Notes under the pieces: generated by a model
Database searches by the model: none
Seen by the model: only the letters and a program-made list of their open reading frames with translations
Told to the model about the DNA's origin: nothing
Shown: positions 18,560 to 27,277 of the stretch, in pieces
Layout of the letters: each line of letters begins with the position of its first letter
How positions within the stretch are numbered: position 1 is the stretch's first letter
Translations under genes and position numbers: made by a program
Assembly (NCBI RefSeq): GCF_021729035.1
Contig: NZ_JAJSAP010000005.1
Span: 186,001-250,000, forward strand
Reading direction: 5' to 3'
Length of the DNA stretch: 64,000 nucleotides
Origin: Microbulbifer sediminum
GTDB taxonomy: Bacteria > Pseudomonadota > Gammaproteobacteria > Pseudomonadales > Cellvibrionaceae

Positions 18560-19573
18560 ATGAAAACCATGACGGCACAACGCCTGGCGTCCGCCCAGGA
18601 GGAGAGCTCGGAAGCTATCCGGGAGCTGCCGGAGCAGGTGGATCGTGGATTTGCAATCGCACTGGACAAGGTTGACGGATGGATCGCCGATGGCATCCAG
18701 CACATTCCCAACTTCGCCGCGGCACTGGTCGTCGTACTGCTCCTCTACCTGCTGGGAATGCTGAGCGGATTCCTCACCCGCAAGCACCTGGCGCGCCGCC
18801 AGCGGGAAAATCTGGGGGAAGTGCTGGGCGGACTGGTGAAATGGGTACTCTTCGGCATCGGCTGCCTGCTGGCAGCGACCATCGTAATGCCCACCCTCAG
18901 GCCGGGCGACCTGGTGGCAGGCCTGGGCGTGGGCTCGGTAGCCTTTGGCTTTGCCTTCAAGGATATCCTGCAAAACTGGCTGGCCGGCCTGCTGATTCTG
19001 CTCAAGGAGCCGTTTCACGTAAACGATCAGATTCGCGTGGGGGAATTTGAGGGCACCGTGAAGAAAATCGAAAACCGCGCGACGTTTATCCGCACCTATG
19101 ATGGCCAGCGCGTGGTGATTCCCAACAGCGATATCTATACCAACGCGGTAGTGGTAAAAACCGCACACCCTTTGCGTCGCAGCGAATACGATGTGGGTAT
19201 TGGCTATGGCGACGGCATCGACCGCGCCTGTGAGGTACTGGTCGAGGCGGTAAGCAGGGTCGAGGGGGTAGAAGGCAAAGTGCCGGTGGAAGCCTTGCCA
19301 TGGGAGCTGGCTGCAAGCTGGGTCACTATCCGCATGCGCTGGTGGACCCTCAGTCGCCAGACTGATGCCAACCACATCGGCTCTGCCGTGGTCCGCGCCA
19401 TCAAGCTGGCTCTGGACGAGGCTCGGATCGATATGCCGTTCGAGACCCGCGTGCAGCTGTTCCACGACCAGACCGAGGAGAACGACGGCGACCGTGATCG
19501 CCAGCGCGAGGGCTGGCCAATACCCGAGGGCGGGGCACCCCGGCCGCGCTGGCGGGCCCGGGCTGAGGATTGA
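18560..19573 (+). CDS. MscS-family mechanosensitive ion channel
   Basis: The 337-residue membrane protein has hydrophobic helices near residues 52-75, 92-112 and 115-140. The last contains the pore-lining VGSVAFGFAFKDILQNWLAG typical of MscS, then the beta-domain FHVNDQIRVGEFEGTVKKIE and VVIPNSDIYTNAVV. It should open under membrane tension and release solutes during osmotic down-shock. The C-terminal ~30 residues are polar and not conserved. A second ATG nine bases downstream could be the true start. Confidence 0.9.
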   Translation: MKTMTAQRLASAQEESSEAIRELPEQVDRGFAIALDKVDGWIADGIQHIPNFAAALVVVLLLYLLGMLSGFLTRKHLARRQRENLGEVLGGLVKWVLFGIGCLLAATIVMPTLRPGDLVAGLGVGSVAFGFAFKDILQNWLAGLLILLKEPFHVNDQIRVGEFEGTVKKIENRATFIRTYDGQRVVIPNSDIYTNAVVVKTAHPLRRSEYDVGIGYGDGIDRACEVLVEAVSRVEGVEGKVPVEALPWELAASWVTIRMRWWTLSRQTDANHIGSAVVRAIKLALDEARIDMPFETRVQLFHDQTEENDGDRDRQREGWPIPEGGAPRPRWRARAED

Positions 19574-19667
19574 CTGGTCACCCGGCACAAAGCCAGGCGC
19601 ACGTCGATTCAATCCTGGCGCCGAAAACGCTATGCTCGACGGCAAACCGAAAAGCGGAGAGCCCCGA

Positions 19668-20135
19668 ATGGCCGAGTGGCAATGGTCACGCCTTGACGAC
19701 CTGGACCGCCAGCAACTCTATGAAATCCTGCGGGAACGCCAGGCGGTATTTACCGTGGAACAGGACTGCCCCTACCAGGATGCGGATGGGCGGGACTGGA
19801 CCGCCTGGCACCTGTGTAGCTGGGACAGCGGGGTACCCCAACCGCGACTTCTCGCCTATCTGCGCCTGGTGGATCCGGGCCACAAGTATACCGAGCCCTC
19901 CATTGGGCGCGTGCTCACCACAGAGTCCGCCCGGGGAACCGGCCTCGGACGGGAATTGATGCGTCGTGCGGTGGCGCTCTCTGACCGGGTTCACAATCAT
20001 GCAGCTATCCGTATTTCAGCCCAGTTGCACCTGGCTGACTTCTACCGCGAATTCGGCTTCGAGCAGGTTTCCGAGCCTTATGATGAAGACGGCATCCCGC
20101 ACATCGAGATGTTGCGCCAGGCCGGGGAGCCCTGA
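19668..20135 (+). CDS. elaA: ElaA-type GNAT N-acetyltransferase
   Basis: The 155-residue product carries the ElaA signature: LYEILRERQAVFTVEQDCPYQDADGRD near the start and the acetyl-CoA loop GRVLTTESARGTGLGRELM (R/Q-x-x-G-x-G/A). A final DGIPHIEM follows. The substrate of ElaA is unknown. I place the start at 19668, after GGAGAG; the frame is open upstream but has no family match. The stop codon abuts the stop of the convergent PepSY gene. Confidence 0.88.
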   Translation: MAEWQWSRLDDLDRQQLYEILRERQAVFTVEQDCPYQDADGRDWTAWHLCSWDSGVPQPRLLAYLRLVDPGHKYTEPSIGRVLTTESARGTGLGRELMRRAVALSDRVHNHAAIRISAQLHLADFYREFGFEQVSEPYDEDGIPHIEMLRQAGEP

Positions 20136-21650
20136 TCAACCGGCCCCGGCCAGGATGTCACGACGTGCCCCTGACTCCTCGCTGGTAACCGCGCGCCGGC
20201 CATCCCGGTACCAGCAGGACAGGGCCAGCCCGAGCGCAGAAAGCAGCCAGACACTATTGGCCACCAGGGCACCTCCCTGGATGGCACCGCCACCAAAGCG
20301 AGCCACATGCACTGCAACCACCCCTGCTGCACTGGCAGCCACTGCCAGCCGCAGGTACCACGACCAGCCAGCACTACTCCCCCGGAACACCGCCGCCAGC
20401 CCCAGGACCAGCACCCCGCCCCAGAATAGCGGCACTGGCGCCATTCCCAGTGCCAGTTGCCCGATGGCAGCGGCCGCAATCATCAGGGGTACGCCCCAGA
20501 CCTGTGCTGCCCAGACTCGCTCCAGCCGCTGCCGTGGGAAGCCCCGCTGACGCTGGCGCAACAGCCAGATATTGATGCCCGAGACCACCAGTGCACACAT
20601 GCCCAGGCCCAGCAGGAAGTAGGCAGCCTTCAGTGGCAAGCCACTGTAATGGCCGAAGTGCAGGCGAAAATTGGAGGCGTAGATCTGCTTCCCGGCACTG
20701 CCATCAGACCAGCCATCCCGCCCCAGGGGAGCACCGTCGGCACCGAAGAAATACCGCTCCCCCCAGACCAGCCGACCCGGGACCCGCGTGGTGAATTCAA
20801 ACAGCTGTTGATCGGTACCCGGATTGTGCAGGGCAATACTGAACGGCTGCTGGCCCGGTGCGACACGGTACAGCGCCTCGAATGCCGGCGCAAAGTCGGG
20901 CACCGGTATTTCACCTGCCTCCGCGGTTGCCTCCGGCACATCGCTGAACAGCAGGTGATGTACCTTTTCCACATCGCCAGCGTAAAAAACCTGGGCGATA
21001 GCAAGCGCAAAAACCGTGGAGAGACCGATAAATGCACCGGTGGCCGCAATCATGAAATGAAAGGGGGCCGCCCACACCCCCAGGCGGTTATGCAGGTCCA
21101 CCTGCCGCCGCCGGGCCGGGCCACGGCCACGAAAGGAGAAGGCTTCGCGCACGATGTTCGGGTGGGCCAGCAGGCCGGAAAGGATCAGCGCCGCCATCAG
21201 TATCCCGATCAGGCCCACCACCGGCACACCCAGCGCAACCGGAAGGTTCAATGCGAAATGCAGGTACACAAGAAAGTCTGTCCACGGGTGTGTCACTTCG
21301 CCCAACAGGCCGCCATCGTCCGCAACCAAACGCTGGATGTCTCCCACGCTGACCATTGACCGAGGCATGTCGACAGTGGGCACGGTAAAGCGCACAACCC
21401 CTACCTGCTCACCGGCAGCCGCTGCCAGGGCCAGCGCCTCCCCGGCCGCCCGCCTGTAGGTTGCCGGGTCGACCGCAAGGCCCTCCCCCGCCGCAGGCTG
21501 CTCCCAACGCTCGAACTCCGGGTAAAACACCGCCAGCGTACCGCTCAGGCAGACGATATAGAGCAGGATGGACAGAGCGAGTCCCAGTGCCGAGTGGCCG
21601 CCGATCATATCCCGCACAAAGCCCGGGCCGGGCCTGAATGATAGCTTCAT
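20136..21650 (-). CDS. PepSY-associated TM protein (PiuB-like, probable ferric-reductase/siderophore role)
   Basis: This 504-residue inner-membrane protein has an N-terminal helix with the PepSY_TM signature (DMIGGHSALGLALSILLYIVCLSG to FYPEFERWEQP) and a second conserved block (QVDLHNRLGVWAAPFHFMIAATG). Further helices lie near residues 185, 235, 380 and 420-490. Proteins of this family are encoded with TonB-dependent receptors and are thought to reduce or release iron from siderophores. RBS AGAGGGAAG precedes the ATG at 21650. It sits 17 bases after the next gene and is probably its co-transcribed partner. Confidence 0.8.
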   Translation of the reverse strand: MKLSFRPGPGFVRDMIGGHSALGLALSILLYIVCLSGTLAVFYPEFERWEQPAAGEGLAVDPATYRRAAGEALALAAAAGEQVGVVRFTVPTVDMPRSMVSVGDIQRLVADDGGLLGEVTHPWTDFLVYLHFALNLPVALGVPVVGLIGILMAALILSGLLAHPNIVREAFSFRGRGPARRRQVDLHNRLGVWAAPFHFMIAATGAFIGLSTVFALAIAQVFYAGDVEKVHHLLFSDVPEATAEAGEIPVPDFAPAFEALYRVAPGQQPFSIALHNPGTDQQLFEFTTRVPGRLVWGERYFFGADGAPLGRDGWSDGSAGKQIYASNFRLHFGHYSGLPLKAAYFLLGLGMCALVVSGINIWLLRQRQRGFPRQRLERVWAAQVWGVPLMIAAAAIGQLALGMAPVPLFWGGVLVLGLAAVFRGSSAGWSWYLRLAVAASAAGVVAVHVARFGGGAIQGGALVANSVWLLSALGLALSCWYRDGRRAVTSEESGARRDILAGAG

Positions 21651-21667
21651 CGGTACTTCCCTCTCGA

Positions 21668-22246
21668 TCACTGCAGCGTCAGCAGCAGGCCACTGGTGGC
21701 ATTGACCAGCAACAGGCCCAGCACCACACGCACCAGCTTCCTGTCGGCCATAACCCATATCACCGCCAGTTTCCAGGCCAGCAGACCGATAAAAACCGCG
21801 ATCGCGAGGCGGGTACTCTCCTCTGCGTGGCTCCAGCCAAAGTACTGCAGGGCAGCTCCCACAGCGGTTACCGCCGGCAAAAACGTCGCCGCGAAAAATC
21901 GCACCATCCTGCGCAGGCGCTGCCGCCCGTCAGCGCCCACCCGTACCCGGGTCTTTCGTGAGGGGAGCCCCGTCTCCAGATCCTGCCTCCGGGGCAATGT
22001 TCCCCCTCCGGCGACCACCGTCCACGCCACCAGTGCAGTGAGAATCACGCTGAAACAGAGACCAAGTTCGAGGCTGAAAGCCGTGGACCAGCACCAGACT
22101 GACAGGCCCAGTAACGCCCATCCGGCCAGCGCAACGGAACGCAGTGATGCCCTGCGCCGCCACGCGGCGTACAGGCAGGCAACACCGGCGAGGATACAGA
22201 AACCGGCGGCCAGGCCGGCAACAAGCGGGGAATCCATCATTGGCAT
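21668..22246 (-). CDS. Unknown membrane protein co-transcribed with the PepSY gene
   Basis: This 192-residue protein has about six hydrophobic helices with a basic central loop (roughly residues 84-112, RRQDLETGLPSRKTRVRVG). I do not recognise the family; small membrane proteins of this sort commonly accompany PepSY_TM proteins in siderophore-uptake loci. The start could be any of the methionines at residues 1, 3 or 4. It is first in the two-gene unit and has a Fur-like site and promoter about 105-140 bases upstream. Confidence 0.6.
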   Translation of the reverse strand: MPMMDSPLVAGLAAGFCILAGVACLYAAWRRRASLRSVALAGWALLGLSVWCWSTAFSLELGLCFSVILTALVAWTVVAGGGTLPRRQDLETGLPSRKTRVRVGADGRQRLRRMVRFFAATFLPAVTAVGAALQYFGWSHAEESTRLAIAVFIGLLAWKLAVIWVMADRKLVRVVLGLLLVNATSGLLLTLQ

Positions 22247-22357
22247 CCCGGGCTGCGGTAACCCGGCTCCTGTTCTTATGTCCCTGGGATAGCGAGCTGT
22301 CTACCGGGGCCACAGCGCCTCAGCGCTCCCGCCACCGGGGGCCGGCCGCATAAAAGA

Positions 22358-22386
22358 ACGATAATGCGATAGATTCTTATTTGCAA
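22358..22386 (-). promoter_or_regulatory. Promoter with overlapping Fur-like site for the PepSY operon
   Basis: On the minus strand, TTGCAA (22386-22381) and TATCGT (22363-22358) are separated by exactly 17 bases, a good sigma70-like pair. The plus-strand 19-mer starting GATAATGCGATAG at 22360 matches the Fur consensus GATAATGATAATCATTATC at about 12 of 19 positions, seven of them in one run, and covers the spacer and the -10. Iron repression would suit a siderophore-reductase-like operon. It is an eye-based match only. Confidence 0.4.
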
Positions 22387-22420
22387 GAGCAGTTGAAGTG
22401 AAGGCTGGTGGACGGGACTC

Positions 22421-22750
22421 TCAGTGACGGACGTTGCCGGAAAAGAGGTTGATGATCACCACCCCGGCGATAATCAGGGCCATGCCAATCACCGCAGGCC
22501 AGTCCGGTATCTCGCGATAGATTACAGCCCCTGCCACGGCCACCAGCAGGATTCCCACCCCGGCCCAAATCGCGTAGGCGATACCCACCGGAATCGTGCG
22601 CAGCACCAGCGCCAGCATGTAAAACGCGAGTCCATAACACACCACCACCACCAGGGACGGCAGCGGCCGCGTAAACTGCTCTGACGCCTTGAGGGCGGTA
22701 GTGCCGGCAACCTCGGCCACAATGGCGATGGCCAGGTACAGGTAAGCCAT
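22421..22750 (-). CDS. SMR-family multidrug/quaternary-ammonium efflux protein
   Basis: The 109-residue product has four helices and the small-multidrug-resistance hallmarks: an early glutamate in AIVAEVAGTTALKAS (Glu13, proton/substrate site), GIAYAIWAGVGI, and a final AGVVIINLFSG. It should exchange protons for cationic drugs or quaternary ammonium compounds as a dimer. The sequence fits the EmrE side better than the guanidinium exporter (Gdx) side, but I am not certain. AGAGAG precedes the chosen start. Confidence 0.85.
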   Translation of the reverse strand: MAYLYLAIAIVAEVAGTTALKASEQFTRPLPSLVVVVCYGLAFYMLALVLRTIPVGIAYAIWAGVGILLVAVAGAVIYREIPDWPAVIGMALIIAGVVIINLFSGNVRH

Positions 22751-22818
22751 ATTCTCTCTCGACCCGGTGGGGCAAGCGGCGGCGCCGTCTCCAGGCACCG
22801 CCGCTACCCTGTTCGACT

Positions 22819-23093
22819 TCAGGGATAGGTATCACTGGATTGCAGCCCCAGCGGCAGGCCGATCCACCAGTAAACTACCAGGAAGATAGACCAGTACAGC
22901 AGGAAGGCCACTGAAGAGGGCAGCATCATCGACACCAGCGTGCCGATACCGGTGCCCTTCACATAGCGCTGGCAGTAGACCACCAGCGGGAAATACGGCA
23001 TCAGGGGCGTAATGATATTAGTGGAGGAATCCCCCGCCAGGCAGGTGGCCCACCCTCCACACCGGGGACAGGACTCGCCTCAACTTCACTCAT
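22819..23093 (-). pseudogene. AbgT-family transporter remnant: N-terminus joined out of frame to C-terminus
   Basis: GGGAG and an ATG at 23093 start MSEVEASPVPGVEGG, a plausible AbgT N-terminus, but this frame meets a stop after about 30 codons. From 23040 a different frame reads LAGDSSTNIITPLMPYF and continues to a proper stop at 22819. This is the C-terminal ~70 residues of an AbgT protein (the intact copy at 6795-8396 has GDSVTNIITPMMSYF at the same place). About 430 codons of transmembrane core are missing. The junction lies at about 23040-23050. It cannot make a functional transporter. Confidence 0.8.
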
Positions 23094-23156
23094 GACAGGT
23101 CTCCCTGTAGTTTCTGCTGTAGTTATTGTGCTTGCTTGTTGTTCTTGTGCATCTTT

Positions 23157-23179
23157 CCGCGGGCACCATGGGCCCGCGG
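23157..23179 (-). terminator. Possible terminator hairpin after trpS
   Basis: CCGCGGGC (23157-23164) pairs perfectly with GCCCGCGG (23172-23179) around a 7-base loop, about 45 bases after the trpS stop. There is no T run, so termination is only suggested. Confidence 0.4.
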
Positions 23180-23221
23180 ATTACTACATTGAGCGAGTGC
23201 GCCGGCGAGCCGGCAGTGCGG

Positions 23222-24229
23222 TCAGCCGATCTTGCGGATACCCACCGCCTCGCGCAGCCGCTCGATAAAGGGCGCGGAATAGGCGCGGGCCTTCTCGGCA
23301 CCCTTCTCCAGCTCTGCCTCGATCTCCGACGGGTTGGCCAGCAGCTCGCTGTAACGCTCGCGGGCGTCACCGATCTGGCTATTGACCAGTTCGAACAGTT
23401 GCTTCTTGGCCTCACCCCAGGCGATGCCCTCCTCAAAGGCCTTGCGCATCTCGGCGGTCTGCTCCGGGGTGGCAAACGCCTGCCAGACCTGGAATACGGT
23501 GGAAGTGTCCGGGTCCTTCGGCTCGCCCGGTTCCAGCAGGTTGGTCTTGATCTTGTTGATATGCTTCTTCAGCTGTTTTTCCGTCAGGAACAGCGGGATG
23601 GTGTTGCCGTAGCTCTTGCTCATCTTGCGGCCATCCAGGCCCTGCAGTACCGCCACATGGTCATCCACCACCGCCTCCGGCAGGGCAAAATGCTCGCCAT
23701 AGTGGTGGTTGAAGCGCTGGGCGATGTCCCGGGCCATCTCAATGTGCTGGACCTGGTCCTTGCCGACCGGCACCTTGTTGGCGTTGAACATGAGGATATC
23801 CGCGGCCATCAGGATCGGGTAGCTGTACAGCCCCATGTTGATGCCGAAATCGGAATCCTCGCCATCGGCGCGGTTGGCATCCACCGCCGCCTTGTAGGCG
23901 TGGGCGCGGTTCATCAGGCCCTTGGCAGTCATGCAGGTAAGCAGCCAGGTGAGTTCCGGGATCTCGTGGATATCGGATTGGCGGTAAAAAACCACATTGT
24001 CGGTATTGAGCCCCAGTGCCAGCCAAGTGGCGGCGATCTCCCTGGTGGACTGGTGTACCTGGTCCGGGTCCTGGCACTTGATCAACGCGTGGTAATCGGC
24101 GAGGAAGTAAAAGGACTGGTTGTTCTCCTCCTGGCTGGCCGCGATAGCCGGGCGGATGGCGCCCACGTAGTTGCCGAGGTGGGGAGTGCCGGTAGTGGTG
24201 ATGCCGGTCAGGACACGCTGCTTGCTCAT
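23222..24229 (-). CDS. trpS: Tryptophan--tRNA ligase
   Basis: This 335-residue class I aminoacyl-tRNA synthetase has the HIGH-type motif in [14 protein letters not shown] near the N-terminus and the KMSKS motif in [31 protein letters not shown] lies between. It charges tRNA-Trp. I start it at MSKQRVLTG (24229), preceded by AAGGA at short spacing; the frame is open a further 16 codons upstream without family match. It appears to be a single-gene unit. Confidence 0.95.
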   Translation of the reverse strand: MSKQRVLTGITTTGTPHLGNYVGAIRPAIAASQEENNQSFYFLADYHALIKCQDPDQVHQSTREIAATWLALGLNTDNVVFYRQSDIHEIPELTWLLTCMTAKGLMNRAHAYKAAVDANRADGEDSDFGINMGLYSYPILMAADILMFNANKVPVGKDQVQHIEMARDIAQRFNHHYGEHFALPEAVVDDHVAVLQGLDGRKMSKSYGNTIPLFLTEKQLKKHINKIKTNLLEPGEPKDPDTSTVFQVWQAFATPEQTAEMRKAFEEGIAWGEAKKQLFELVNSQIGDARERYSELLANPSEIEAELEKGAEKARAYSAPFIERLREAVGIRKIG

Positions 24230-24506
24230 AAATCCTTGGGTTTCCATGCTACATACGGGTACAAATCTCTGCGACATGATAACCGTTTCAGGCCCGCGGT
24301 TGTATGCGGGCAGGCAGCAGCAGCTGTTCTCTACTCAAACAGAACCGCGCCCATTCCGGTCATCGGAGACCTCTGGCCGGGCAAGTGGGCAGCGAGATAG
24401 AAGTTCGGGGGGCGGGAGAGTACTATTCCACCAGCGTGCGGCCGGCGTTGTCGGCGACACTGTATGAAAAATGGCCACCACCGCCCGAGCAGCTGTAGAG
24501 ACACAT

Positions 24507-24971
24507 ATGGCGAAGGAAATTGAAAGGAAGTTCCTGGTTGAACCGGGGTTTGCCGAAACCCTGGAAGACGGGACCAGTATCGCCCAGGGATACCTGCCGG
24601 TGTCCGGAACAGCCACGGTGCGGGCGAGGATCTACGGTGACCGTGGCTACCTCACCCTCAAGGGGCCAACCCACGGCATCACCCGCAGCGAGTTCGAGTA
24701 CGAGATTCCGGTGGAGGACGCCCGCGAGATCCTCCAGTCGCTATGCGAGGGCCAGGTCATCGAGAAAACCCGCTACATCGTAACCGTGGGCGGGCACCAG
24801 TGGGAGATCGATATCTTCGCGGGCCGCAATCGGGGCCTGGTCGTCGCGGAAATCGAGTTGACGGCGGAATCCGAGGAATTCGAGCGCCCGGTGTGGGTCA
24901 CAGAAGAGGTGACGGGGGAATCCCGATACTACAACGCAAACCTGGTCAGCAAGCCTTTCTGCGAATGGTGA
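24507..24971 (+). CDS. CYTH-domain protein (triphosphate tunnel metalloenzyme)
   Basis: The 154-residue protein begins AKEIERKFLV, the ExExK hallmark of the CYTH superfamily, followed by GYLPVSGTATVRARIYGDRGYLTLKGP. Alternating basic/acidic strands (SEFEYEIP, KTRYIVTVGGHQWEIDIF, VVAEIELTAE) form the tunnel. Stand-alone short CYTH proteins of this type are usually inorganic triphosphatases; adenylate cyclase activity (class IV) is the alternative. It follows a 277-base gap from trpS and precedes a Nudix gene by 132 bases. Confidence 0.88.
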   Translation: MAKEIERKFLVEPGFAETLEDGTSIAQGYLPVSGTATVRARIYGDRGYLTLKGPTHGITRSEFEYEIPVEDAREILQSLCEGQVIEKTRYIVTVGGHQWEIDIFAGRNRGLVVAEIELTAESEEFERPVWVTEEVTGESRYYNANLVSKPFCEW

Positions 24972-25103
24972 CAGGCTCCGGTGATGGTACTGGTACCCGT
25001 AGGAGCAAAATCCCGTGGAGGCCAAATGCCCGCGGCCGGCAGCCGTCGCGCCCAGTTTTCCCCGTGGTCGCCGCGGCGATCGGATTGAGGTAGTCGAGCG
25101 TCA

Positions 25104-25661
25104 ATGATCAAGAAGACCTTCGCTTTCACCGCCCTGGCGATTGTTGCGGCCATTGCCGCCCTGCTTGCCTTTCCCGGCCTGAAATACACTATCTACCGCG
25201 AGTTGCCGGTGGACCTGCGGTGGAAAATTTCGTACCTCTCTTCGGACAAGTTCCTGGTAGGTATGGTGTTCCTGATCGAAAGGGAGGACTCACTGTTACT
25301 GGTCCGCCACAGTTACCAGGATGCCTGGGGCCTGCCCGGCGGCTGGCTCGAGCACGGCGAGACGGTTGAGCAGGCGGTCCGGCGGGAATTGCAGGAGGAA
25401 ATCGGGGCCGAGGTACTTTCCACCCGCGTGCTGGAGGTACGCAAGCCCGCTTACACCCCTGTCGTGGACATCGCCATCCAGTGTGAAGTCGCCCCGGGAG
25501 ATATGGTTTTCAACGACAGTGAGGTGGTGGAAACACGGTTTTTTCCACGGGATGGGCTACCCGACGATATTCTTTACACACACAAACCCTACATCCAGCG
25601 CTATATGGCCATGTCACGATTGACTTCAGCGAGCCAGGTGAGCGGGCCTGCGCCAAACTGA
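25104..25661 (+). CDS. Membrane-anchored Nudix hydrolase
   Basis: The 185-residue protein has an N-terminal hydrophobic helix (about residues 5-25) followed by a Nudix domain. The Nudix box G-x5-E-x7-REUxEExG is visible as GWLEHGETVEQAVRRELQEE with IG following. It should hydrolyse a nucleoside diphosphate-X substrate; the substrate is not readable from sequence. The membrane anchor is unusual for simple housecleaning Nudix enzymes. It is 45 bases upstream of the SRAP gene, so co-transcription is possible. Confidence 0.85.
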   Translation: MIKKTFAFTALAIVAAIAALLAFPGLKYTIYRELPVDLRWKISYLSSDKFLVGMVFLIEREDSLLLVRHSYQDAWGLPGGWLEHGETVEQAVRRELQEEIGAEVLSTRVLEVRKPAYTPVVDIAIQCEVAPGDMVFNDSEVVETRFFPRDGLPDDILYTHKPYIQRYMAMSRLTSASQVSGPAPN

Positions 25662-25706
25662 TACACTGCTGCCAGCCAATTCTTTCCATCCTGGACCGCT
25701 AACGCC

Positions 25707-26387
25707 ATGTGCAGCCTGTTCGATGCAGATGACCATGCCGGCATAGAGCGCTTTCTCGAGCAGACCGGCGTCGGCCATCCCGAGCGAATGATTTTTGGTC
25801 GCCGCCGGCGCCCAACCGCGGAAGTCAGCATTGTCACCGCCCGCCATGGGGAACCGGAGCTGGAAAATGCAATCTGGCACCTGTACCTGCAACGCGAGGG
25901 TGGCCAGTTCAGGCCCCATAAAAAATACTGGTCCATCAACAGCAACTGGCGCAAACTTCCGCAACGGCCGGAATACCGGCATTCCCGCTGCCTGATCCCG
26001 GCGAATGCATGGGTTGAGAGCCAGCACGGTGAAAACCCGGTGGAATTCTCCTTCGGCTTGCCTTTTTTCTTTTGCGGCCTGTACAAGGGCTGGGATAATT
26101 GCAGGCTCTTGAGCTGCTCCATCATTACCCTCCCCGCACATCCGCTGACCGAGCGATTCCACGACAAGAGCCTGCCCATGATTGCCCCCCCGAGCAGCGG
26201 GTTTATCCATCGGTGGCTGTCAGGCGAAACCGATACCACACCGTTTGCACCTTACCTGGAGCCCCGGGTGGAATATGCTGGCCACCCCCTGCAATACCGG
26301 CCGCTAAAACGGGCAACCGCCACCGACTACACCGGACCCGCGGCGCCCGTGGCCGATGCGGGAAAACCCGGGGAGCAAAACACATGA
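25707..26387 (+). CDS. SOS-response-associated (SRAP/YedK/HMCES-like) protein, divergent
   Basis: The 226-residue protein has the SRAP architecture. The catalytic Cys2 is kept but in MCSLF rather than the usual MCGRF. A central HSRCLIPANAWVE provides the conserved Glu, and TLPAHPLTERFHDKSLPMI provides the active-site His. SRAP proteins form a thiazolidine crosslink to abasic sites in single-stranded DNA using Cys2. The departures suggest a divergent subfamily. The stop overlaps the start of mtfA in ATGA, so they are translationally coupled. Confidence 0.8.
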   Translation: MCSLFDADDHAGIERFLEQTGVGHPERMIFGRRRRPTAEVSIVTARHGEPELENAIWHLYLQREGGQFRPHKKYWSINSNWRKLPQRPEYRHSRCLIPANAWVESQHGENPVEFSFGLPFFFCGLYKGWDNCRLLSCSIITLPAHPLTERFHDKSLPMIAPPSSGFIHRWLSGETDTTPFAPYLEPRVEYAGHPLQYRPLKRATATDYTGPAAPVADAGKPGEQNT

Positions 26388-27277
26388 AAACCTTCCTGGC
26401 GGTTATCGCCCTGGCAGTACTGGTCTGGGTATTGCCCATCTACTGGCAGAAATGGCGCCGAAGCTACCTGCGCGCCCGTCCGCTCTCACCATCCCAGTAC
26501 CGGCTGGTGCAATCCGCCCTGCCCTTCTATTCGGCCCTGGCACCGGAAGCCCAGCGGGAACTCTGCGCCAACCTGAGCCTGTTCCTGCATGACAAGGAGT
26601 TCGTCGGCTGTGACGGCCTGCGGGTCACGGACGAGATGCGAGTCTGTGTGGCTGCCTGGGCCTGCCTGCTGCTGACCGGGCGGCAAAATCGCTGCTACCC
26701 GGCACTGCGCACCGTCCTGCTGTATCCCGATACTTACATCGCCCGGGAAACCCATTTCGAGGGTGCAATCGAGATGACAGCCGACAGTGCCCGGGAAGGG
26801 GAATCCCACTACCTGGGGCCGGTGGTACTGTCCTGGGCGGATATCGAGGAAGACCTGTTTCACCCGGAGCAGGGGCGCAACGTGATCGTGCACGAATTCG
26901 CCCATAAGCTGGATGAAGAGGATGGCGTCTACGACGGACGCCCACTGTTCACTGACAGTGAATCCGGCGGGAGCTGGGCACCGGTCTTCCGCGAGGAGTT
27001 CGAGCGGTTGCGGGACAAGGTGCTCACACGGCAGGAAGGTCACGGTACCAAAGGCGGATCAACCCCGGCACGGGAGGCAAAGGCCTCGGTCCTGGACCCC
27101 TATGGCGCCCAGTCCCCGGCAGAGTTCTTTGCCGTGGCATCAGAGTCGTTCTTTTCAATTCCGGTAGCGCTCAGGCAGCACCATGCGGCACTGTATGCAG
27201 AACTGCGCGCCTTTTACCACCTGGATCCCGCCTCATGGCACGATGGAAGTCAACAGGGTAATCAATATCCTCGTTGA
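26384..27277 (+). CDS. mtfA: MtfA-family (M90) zinc-dependent peptidase
   Basis: The 297-residue protein has an N-terminal membrane segment (residues ~3-20) and the M90 zinc motif HEFAHKLDEEDG (HExxH). Upstream lie YPDTYIA and SWADIEE, and downstream EFFAVASESFF, all typical of MtfA. In E. coli MtfA is a cytosolic Mlc-binding peptidase; here the N-terminal helix points to membrane anchoring. The last ~12 residues after FYHLDPASW are atypical, and the coding region there is overlapped by a minus-strand nucleotidyltransferase remnant, so the C-terminus may have been altered by that rearrangement. GGGGAG precedes the ATG. Confidence 0.85.
   Translation: MKTFLAVIALAVLVWVLPIYWQKWRRSYLRARPLSPSQYRLVQSALPFYSALAPEAQRELCANLSLFLHDKEFVGCDGLRVTDEMRVCVAAWACLLLTGRQNRCYPALRTVLLYPDTYIARETHFEGAIEMTADSAREGESHYLGPVVLSWADIEEDLFHPEQGRNVIVHEFAHKLDEEDGVYDGRPLFTDSESGGSWAPVFREEFERLRDKVLTRQEGHGTKGGSTPAREAKASVLDPYGAQSPAEFFAVASESFFSIPVALRQHHAALYAELRAFYHLDPASWHDGSQQGNQYPR

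Noticed and set aside
23126..24400. 424-codon plus-strand open frame opposite trpS
   Set aside because: trpS motifs (TPHLGN, KMSKS) are on the minus strand; this is a GC-rich shadow frame.
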